Assembly: GCF_000961095.1 (NCBI RefSeq)
Contig: NZ_CP011058.1
Coordinates: 5,410,001 to 5,474,000 of the forward strand
Direction of reading: 5' to 3'
Origin: Paenibacillus beijingensis
GTDB lineage: Bacteria; Bacillota; Bacilli; Paenibacillales; Paenibacillaceae
DNA: 64,000 nt
The first letter of the stretch is position 1. Each line of letters starts with the position of its first letter. Positions 58,812 through 64,000 of this stretch are shown one piece after another. The position numbers and the translations under genes were made by a program. The notes under the pieces are model-generated. The model searched no databases, was not told the origin of the DNA, and worked only from the letters and a program-made list of their open reading frames with translations.

Positions 58812-59844
58812 GAGCCAACTCTCCTGTCTTTTGAATAAGCTGCCGCAGCTTGGCCGCAGCTTCGCCGGAATCGATCATTTCCGCGGCTGCGGCAACCCCG
58901 TCCTGCAAGCTCGCAGCTTTGCCGCCAACATAAATGCAGGCGCCGGCGTTGGCGAGCACGATATCCCGGTAAGCGCCCCGTTCTTTGCCGTCAAAAATCG
59001 CATGAATGATGCCGGCATTGACGCTCGCGTCGCCGCCTTGAACCTCGCTTAGATCGCGCTTCGCAAGGCCGAGCTCCTCGGGCGTCAGCTCGTAGGTGCG
59101 GACTTGGCCTGCGGACAGCTCGGATACTTGCGTCGGAGCCGAAATGCTGATTTCATCCAGGCCGTCCAAACTGCTGACGACCATCGCCCGCTTCAGCCCC
59201 AGCTCCCGCAGCACTTCCGCCACCGTCTCCGTCTTTGAACGGTCGTACAGCCCCAGCAGCTGCCGGTCCGCGCCGGCGGGATTGGCCAGCGGCCCGAGCA
59301 TATTGAATATGGTCCGAACGCCCAGCTCCTTCCGCGGCAGCGCGGCATGGCGCAGCGACGGGTGATGCATCTGCGCGAACATGAAGCAAATGCCGATATC
59401 GCGCAGACACGCTTCGGCCTGCTCCGCGTTTAGCGTAATTTGCACGCCCAGCGCCTCCAGCACGTCCGCGCTGCCGGCTTTGCCGGACATGGCGCGGTTG
59501 CCGTGCTTGGCGACACGTACGCCGGCCGCCGCGGCGATGATCGCCGATGCGGTCGAAATATTGAACTTGTGAACGCCGGAGCCACCCGTGCCGCAAGTGT
59601 CAAGCAGCCCTTCCCGCTCGGTTTCGACCCGGCTGGCGAATCCCCGCATCACTTCCGCAAAGCCGGTTATTTCTTCTTTCGTTTCGCCTTTCATCCGCAG
59701 CGCGACCACAACGCCGGCAATTTGGGCCGGTGTCGCTTCACCGCTCATAATCGTTTCCATAACCGCGCCCGCTTCCAAGCGGGACAAGTCGCGGCCTTCC
59801 AGCAGCTTGTTCAGCACATCCTTAATGGTAACTTTCGCGCTCAT
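58798..59844 (-). CDS. trpD: Anthranilate phosphoribosyltransferase
   Basis: This enzyme transfers phosphoribose from PRPP to anthranilate. The 348 residues include the PRPP loop DTCGTGGSGVHKFNISTASA (about residues 83-102), KHGNRAMSGKAGSADVLEAL, and FMFAQMHHPSLRHAALPRKE. No glutamine amidotransferase domain is fused to it, as in the unfused Gram-positive form. It overlaps trpE by four bases (ATGA). Confidence 0.97.
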   Translation of the reverse strand: MSAKVTIKDVLNKLLEGRDLSRLEAGAVMETIMSGEATPAQIAGVVVALRMKGETKEEITGFAEVMRGFASRVETEREGLLDTCGTGGSGVHKFNISTASAIIAAAAGVRVAKHGNRAMSGKAGSADVLEALGVQITLNAEQAEACLRDIGICFMFAQMHHPSLRHAALPRKELGVRTIFNMLGPLANPAGADRQLLGLYDRSKTETVAEVLRELGLKRAMVVSSLDGLDEISISAPTQVSELSAGQVRTYELTPEELGLAKRDLSEVQGGDASVNAGIIHAIFDGKERGAYRDIVLANAGACIYVGGKAASLQDGVAAAAEMIDSGEAAAKLRQLIQKTGELAHVSR

Positions 59845-61415
59845 TGTACGAAATCCTCCCGGGAATTCAGGACATAGTCGCTGTTAATGATCGAAACGAA
59901 ATCATCCGGCACTTTATTGGTCGGAAACACAGCTTCGGCCATGCGGATCGCCTTCAGCATCCCTTTCGCTTTGTTTACCGTCTCCATGTACTCGCTCTCC
60001 GCAACGGAATCCCACACGATGCCGGCCCCGGCCTGTACGTACGCTTTGCCGTTCTTGAAAATAATGGTGCGGATCGTAATGCACGTATCCATGCTCGCCC
60101 CGCTGAAGCCGAAGTATCCGATCGCGCCCGCATACGCGCCGCGCGCTTCGTTTTCCAGCTCGGCGATTATTTCCATCGCCCGCAGCTTCGGCGCTCCCGA
60201 TACCGTTCCCGCCGGCAGGCAGGAAATAAAGGCGTCGAAGAAATCTTTATCCTGCCGGATCGTCCCGCTCACGTTGGAGACGATATGCATGACGTGCGAG
60301 TAGCGCTCGATTTCCATAAAGGAATCGCACTTGACGCTTCCGAATTCCGATACCCGCCCGATATCGTTGCGGCCCAAATCGACAAGCATCAGATGCTCCG
60401 CCCGTTCTTTCTCGTCGGCGAGCAGCTCCTTCTCCAGCCGCAAGTCTTCGTCCGGCGTCCCCCCGCGGGGCCGCGTGCCGGCGATCGGCCGCGTCTCCAC
60501 CTTGCCCGCGTCCACTTTGACGAGCGATTCCGGCGAAGTGCCGACGATGACCTCATCGTCCATTTTCAACACATACATATAAGGGGAAGGGTTCGTCATG
60601 CGCAAAACGCGGTAGACTTGCAGCGGATCGACATCCGTTTCGATACTGAACCGTTGGGAAAGGACGACTTGAAAAATGTCGCCGGCGCGGATATATTCCT
60701 TCGCCCGGTCCACGTTGGCGATAAACTGCTCCTTCGTCACGTTGGACTGCACGTCGCCCAGCTCCGGATCGGCCGGAATGACGCCGCCCGCAGTGAGCGG
60801 AAGCGGAACGGGCTGCTGCAGTTTCTCCAGCGTCGCGTTGATTTTCGCGCATGTTTGTTCATATGAACGGGCAATGTCCGCATCCGTCGCCCCGTCCTCG
60901 ATATGCACGTTGCCGATCACTTGAATTTGCTGCTTGAAGTGGTCAAAGACGAGAATCTGATCGCAAAACATAAACTGCAAATCGTTCATCGCCAAATCGT
61001 CAACGCGGTGGGCAGGCAGCTTCTCGTAATATTGCAGCAGATCGTAGCCGAAAAATCCGACCGCTCCGCCGGTAAACGGAGGCAGATCCGGCAGCTGGGG
61101 GCTGCGGAACGAACGCAGGTGCGCTTTCAACAGCTCCAGCGGCTTGTCGGCCAATATATATTTCTCGCCCCGGCGCTCCAGCACCATCTTGCCCGACTTC
61201 CCGGACACCATCATAAACGGATCGGTTCCGATAAACGAATACCGCGCCCATTTGGCTCCGCCCTCCACGCTTTCCAGCAGGAAAGCGCGGTTCTCCTTAT
61301 AAAAATGCTGGAACAGGCGGATCGGCGTCTCCGTGTCCGCCATCAGCTGACGGACGATCGGAATCAGGTTGTAAGTGCCCGCCATCCGGATGACGCGCTG
61401 CAGTTCGTTTGGCAT
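59841..61415 (-). CDS. trpE: Anthranilate synthase component I
   Basis: This enzyme makes anthranilate from chorismate and ammonia or glutamine-derived ammonia. The 524-residue chain has the tryptophan-feedback element AFLLESVEGG near residue 50, FTGGAVGFFGYDLLQYYEKL, the active-site region GTRPRGGTPDEDLRLEKELL, LVDLGRNDIGRVSEFGSVK, CLPAGTVSGAPKLRAMEII and YVQAGAGIVWDSVAESEYME. ATG 61415 follows GGAGGAG; an upstream frame runs through the leader terminator. trpG is not in the operon, so a shared amidotransferase (PabA type) is expected elsewhere. Confidence 0.96.
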   Translation of the reverse strand: MPNELQRVIRMAGTYNLIPIVRQLMADTETPIRLFQHFYKENRAFLLESVEGGAKWARYSFIGTDPFMMVSGKSGKMVLERRGEKYILADKPLELLKAHLRSFRSPQLPDLPPFTGGAVGFFGYDLLQYYEKLPAHRVDDLAMNDLQFMFCDQILVFDHFKQQIQVIGNVHIEDGATDADIARSYEQTCAKINATLEKLQQPVPLPLTAGGVIPADPELGDVQSNVTKEQFIANVDRAKEYIRAGDIFQVVLSQRFSIETDVDPLQVYRVLRMTNPSPYMYVLKMDDEVIVGTSPESLVKVDAGKVETRPIAGTRPRGGTPDEDLRLEKELLADEKERAEHLMLVDLGRNDIGRVSEFGSVKCDSFMEIERYSHVMHIVSNVSGTIRQDKDFFDAFISCLPAGTVSGAPKLRAMEIIAELENEARGAYAGAIGYFGFSGASMDTCITIRTIIFKNGKAYVQAGAGIVWDSVAESEYMETVNKAKGMLKAIRMAEAVFPTNKVPDDFVSIINSDYVLNSREDFVQ

Positions 61416-61448
61416 GATCGATTCTCCTCCGGGTTTGAATTTTGCATG

Positions 61449-61475
61449 AAAAAAGCTCCCGCCGTAAGCGGAAGC
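61449..61475 (-). terminator. trp leader terminator (attenuator)
   Basis: GCTTCCGC pairs with GCGGGAGC across TTACG on the minus strand, followed by six T residues, 35 bases before trpE. An upstream strand GGCGGCGGTTCG (61628-61617) can instead pair with CGAACGCTTCCGC (61480-61468), which would disrupt the terminator. Confidence 0.75.
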
Positions 61476-61629
61476 GTTCGTTATATGAGTATATAAGATG
61501 GCCAAAGAGAACCTTTAACAAACAGGCAACGCAAGAGATAATATGCCTCATCTGCGCAACATACCTGTAATGGCCGCCTATATCCGCATACGCATCCTCA
61601 ATAACGGACCGTATATCGAACCGCCGCCA

Positions 61630-61732
61630 GTCTCAGCTCTTCTCGTCTCAAAAAACGCTCATCTCATCTGTACTCATCGATACGTTCAGCTAGGCTGATT
61701 ACTCATTCTGCACTCGGTATTGCTCTCAACTG
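61630..61732 (-). promoter_or_regulatory. GAG/UAG triplet cluster in the trp leader (TRAP-like)
   Basis: On the minus strand, ten GAG and one UAG triplet begin at 61727, 61715, 61704, 61692, 61675, 61665, 61660, 61649, 61644, 61639 and 61634. The last four have an exact five-base period, and CAG triplets fill several wider gaps. The trp RNA-binding protein TRAP of Bacillus binds about eleven GAG/UAG repeats with two- or three-base spacers. The cluster ends two bases before the candidate antiterminator strand. Whether this organism encodes TRAP is unknown. Confidence 0.55.
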
Positions 61733-61738
61733 TCTTTC

Positions 61739-61768
61739 ACTATACACCGCGATGCGGTTCTGCGTCAA
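61739..61768 (-). promoter_or_regulatory. trp operon promoter
   Basis: TTGACG (61768-61763), 18 bases and TATAGT (61744-61739) on the minus strand. It lies just after aroH, so trp genes can be transcribed separately from aroCBH. Confidence 0.65.
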
Positions 61769-61783
61769 GTTAAGGAACGTTTA

Positions 61784-62152
61784 TTATGCCTTGCTCAAAT
61801 CCGGCCGCAGCACTCGCGCGCCGCCCAAATAAACGTGATTGATTTCCGCCTGCCCTTTATCTGTGTTGACAAGCACCATCAGCCGGATGCATTTCTCCAG
61901 GCTGCCTTTAACCGGAACTTCCAGCGAGCACATCAGCGGGACAAGCTCCCAGCCGCTCAAGCGGCGGATGGCAACCGCCGGAAAAGTATCGTCCAAATCC
62001 GTTGTTACCGTAATAAAAACGCTGCAAATATCTTCGGGCAAAATGGCGTTTTCAGCCACAATCTGCTCCACCATCTCGGATGTCGCCTGCAGAATCTGAT
62101 CTCTATCGTTGGCTTCGACCGTTATGGCTCCGCGTATTCCCCGTACACTCAT
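61784..62152 (-). CDS. aroH: Chorismate mutase (AroH class)
   Basis: This trimeric chorismate mutase converts chorismate to prephenate for tyrosine and phenylalanine. The 122-residue chain has VRGIRGAITVEANDRDQI (Arg7 type), the conserved ISVFITVTTDLDDTFPAVA-like segment (CSVFITVTTDLDDTFP), and active-site VPVKGSLEKCIRLMVLVN and HVYLGGARVLRPDL. ATG 62152 (MSVRGIRG) forms an ATGA overlap with the aroB stop. It follows the B. subtilis order aroF-aroB-aroH-trpE. Confidence 0.96.
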   Translation of the reverse strand: MSVRGIRGAITVEANDRDQILQATSEMVEQIVAENAILPEDICSVFITVTTDLDDTFPAVAIRRLSGWELVPLMCSLEVPVKGSLEKCIRLMVLVNTDKGQAEINHVYLGGARVLRPDLSKA

Positions 62153-63252
62153 GCCCAATCGGCCTCCTGTTTCAACTCATTCACGATGTCGCGAATCATC
62201 GTTACATCGATCTGTTTATTAATTTCCACCTTGCCGATTGCAGTCGGAACGATAAACGTTACCGTGCCTTCGCCAAACTTTTTGTCGTGCATCATCGCTT
62301 TCATAATGGCATCGGTATCGTATTGCTCCGGCAGCCGCACCGGAAGCCCGCATTTGCCCAGCACGCGCCGGGTCACCGTATACACATCTTCCGGCGCCCC
62401 CAGCCGCACGCCCAGCTTGGCGGAACCGATCATGCCGATCGCGATCGCTTCACCGTGCTGAAACTCACCGTAGCCGGCGACCGCTTCCAGCGCATGGCCG
62501 ATCGTATGTCCGAGATTGAGGATCGCCCTCAGACCGTTCTCCCGCTCATCCTGCGATACGACAGCCGCCTTGACGGAGCAGCCTTTGTAAAGGGCATATC
62601 CGAGCGCCTCGGCATCCAGTGCAAGCAGCTTCTCCGCATTGTTGTCGCACCAGGTTACGAATTCCGCATCCCAGATGAGACCGTGCTTCACGACTTCCGC
62701 AAGTCCGGAGCGCACATCCCGGGCCGGCAGCGACTGCAGCGTGCTTAAATCGTACAGCACCAGCTCCGGCTGGTGAAACGCGCCGATGATATTTTTGGCA
62801 AGCGGATGGTTGACCGCGACTTTGCCGCCGACACTGCTGTCATGAGCCAAAATCGTCGTCGGAATTTGCACAAAACGGATGCCTCTCATATAAGAAGCTG
62901 CGACAAAACCGGCCAGATCGCCGACGACCCCGCCTCCGAGGGCGACAATCGCCGATTTGCGGTCGAGACCCGCTTCCAGCGCTTTTGCCGTGAGCGATTC
63001 CAGCATCGCCAGCGACTTGGAGCTTTCGCCGGAAGGCACTACCGCGCTGGCAGCGGTGTATCCGCCATTCTGAAGGCTTGACATGACGCCGTTCAAATAA
63101 TGCTGGGCGACATGATCGTCGGTCACGACAAGCAGCGGCGACTTGCGGCTGATGCCGTGCTTGTCGAACAGGGACGCGATATCGTTTAAGATACCTTCTC
63201 CGATATAGATTGGATAGGAGCGTTCACCTAGATTAACCATCAGCTCACGCAT
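62149..63252 (-). CDS. aroB: 3-dehydroquinate synthase
   Basis: This NAD- and zinc-dependent enzyme converts DAHP to dehydroquinate. The 367-residue protein has VALGGGVVGDLAGFVAASYM (NAD loop, about residues 102-121), IPTTILAHDSSVGGKVAVNH, GLAEVVKHGLIWD and the zinc-binding LNLGHTIGHALEAVAGYG. ATG 63252 (MRELMVNLGER) follows the aroC stop by one base; the longer frame upstream runs into aroC. Confidence 0.97.
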   Translation of the reverse strand: MRELMVNLGERSYPIYIGEGILNDIASLFDKHGISRKSPLLVVTDDHVAQHYLNGVMSSLQNGGYTAASAVVPSGESSKSLAMLESLTAKALEAGLDRKSAIVALGGGVVGDLAGFVAASYMRGIRFVQIPTTILAHDSSVGGKVAVNHPLAKNIIGAFHQPELVLYDLSTLQSLPARDVRSGLAEVVKHGLIWDAEFVTWCDNNAEKLLALDAEALGYALYKGCSVKAAVVSQDERENGLRAILNLGHTIGHALEAVAGYGEFQHGEAIAIGMIGSAKLGVRLGAPEDVYTVTRRVLGKCGLPVRLPEQYDTDAIMKAMMHDKKFGEGTVTFIVPTAIGKVEINKQIDVTMIRDIVNELKQEADWA

Positions 63253-63253
63253 C

Positions 63254-64000
63254 TTAGTAACGCCCCACTTGTTCCAGATACGAATTGAGGTTGGCGCGGA
63301 TTTCCTCGATGGAATCGCCGCCGAATTTCTCCAGAAACGCGCGCGCCACTTCCCAGGCGACGACATGCTCCATAACGACGCTGGCAGCCGGAACGGCGCA
63401 GCTGTCGGAGCGCTCCACTTGAGCGGTAAACGGTTCTTTCGTGTCGATGTCCACGCTCGCCAGCGGCTTGTAAAGCGTCGGGATCGGCTTCATGACGCCG
63501 CGCACGACGATCGGCTCGCCCGTCGTCATGCCGCCTTCGAAACCGCCCGCGCGGTTGCTGGCGCGGTGGAAGCCTTTTTCTTCGCTGTACTTGATTTCAT
63601 CGTGCACCTGCGAGCCGCGCAGCTGCCCCGCTTCGAAGCCGATGCCGATTTCGCAGCCTTTGAACGCGTTAATGGAAACGACCGCTCCGGCAATGCGCGC
63701 ATCGAGCTTGCGGTCCCACTGCACATGGCTGCCGAGTCCGACCGGAACGCCTTCCACGATGCATTCGACAACGCCGCCGATGGAATCGCCGTCCGCTTTC
63801 ATCTGATCGATGTACGCCGTCATTTTGTCTTCGGTTTCTTTGTCCACGACGCGCACCGAAGACGCTTCCGTCCGCTCGATCAGTTCGTCAAGCGGCAAAT
63901 TATTCGGCGGCGCTTCGATTTCGCCGATCCGGATCACTTGTCCGCCCACTTTAATGCCGAATTCGGCGAGCAGTTGGCGGGCAACGGCGCCGACGGCGAC
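63254..64000 (-). CDS. aroC: Chorismate synthase, N-terminus beyond window
   Basis: This FMN-dependent lyase makes chorismate. The window holds the last 248 residues; the frame is open to the edge. The visible part has VAVGAVARQLLAEFGIKVGG, QMKADGDSIGGVVECIVEGV, QVHDEIKYSEEKGFHRASNR, RAGGFEGGMTTGEPIVVRG and DSCAVPAASVVMEHVVAWE, all family signatures. It heads aroC-aroB-aroH. In B. subtilis nomenclature this gene is called aroF. Confidence 0.96.
   Translation of the reverse strand, partial: VAVGAVARQLLAEFGIKVGGQVIRIGEIEAPPNNLPLDELIERTEASSVRVVDKETEDKMTAYIDQMKADGDSIGGVVECIVEGVPVGLGSHVQWDRKLDARIAGAVVSINAFKGCEIGIGFEAGQLRGSQVHDEIKYSEEKGFHRASNRAGGFEGGMTTGEPIVVRGVMKPIPTLYKPLASVDIDTKEPFTAQVERSDSCAVPAASVVMEHVVAWEVARAFLEKFGGDSIEEIRANLNSYLEQVGRY

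Noticed and set aside
1..64000. CRISPR arrays, prophage, plasmid functions, rRNA or tRNA genes
   Set aside because: No regularly spaced repeats, integrase, phage structural or replication genes, and no cloverleaf or rRNA sequence were seen on either strand.

Overview
The window reads as a chromosomal segment of a spore-forming, aerobic, low-to-mid GC Firmicute, most likely Paenibacillus or a close relative. The evidence is gene content and gene order: bacillithiol genes bshA/bshB1, a menaquinol:cytochrome c reductase qcrABC, Rex, DnaD, the sporulation protein YpjB, a proline T-box leader, strong AGGAGG ribosome sites and many 4-nt ATGA overlaps. No phage, plasmid, CRISPR, rRNA or tRNA gene was seen. 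Taxonomy is an inference from recognised protein families, not a database result.

Layout. 1-8433 (minus): a truncated dynamin-like GTPase, a small protein, endonuclease III, and a cell-surface operon (amidase, GerMN lipoprotein, SLH-domain protein). 8630-11782: leuCD divergent from a LysR-type regulator. 11855-21154: a methionine-salvage/proline block with mtnU on the minus strand and, on the plus strand, an exported protein, mtnE, a T-box leader, then proB-proA-proC-mtnW-mtnX-mtnB. 21617-26810 (minus): dnaD, ackA with a hydroxyacyl-CoA dehydrogenase, and an FtsH-like protease paired with a small membrane protein.

26982-48367 closely follows the Bacillus subtilis ypmB-dinG-panDCB-birA-cca-bshA-bshB1-mgsA-dapB-ypjD-ypjC-ypjB-ypjA-qcrCBA-ypiF order, with mtaD and rex inserted between ypmB and dinG. 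48628-53501 is accessory: an unrecognised 403-residue protein, a gene-poor kilobase, a phosphatase, an ECF sigma/anti-sigma pair and a DoxX protein. 53978-64000 is the aromatic block aroC-aroB-aroH-trpEDCFBA-tyrA; trpG, hisC and aroE are absent from it.

How it works together. The trp/aro block makes chorismate, tryptophan and the tyrosine precursor. The pan genes supply pantothenate, dapB lysine and cell-wall diaminopimelate, leuCD leucine, and bshA/bshB1 the thiol bacillithiol. The mtn genes recycle methylthioadenosine, and mtaD may divert it.

The less obvious content is regulatory. It includes a candidate small RNA with a consensus promoter, a cre-like site and its own terminator (53709-53833); eleven GAG/UAG triplets ahead of a terminator in the trp leader; the same hairpin leader in front of both nth and yitT; a long palindromic repeat in two copies; and a proline T-box whose operon runs into methionine salvage.
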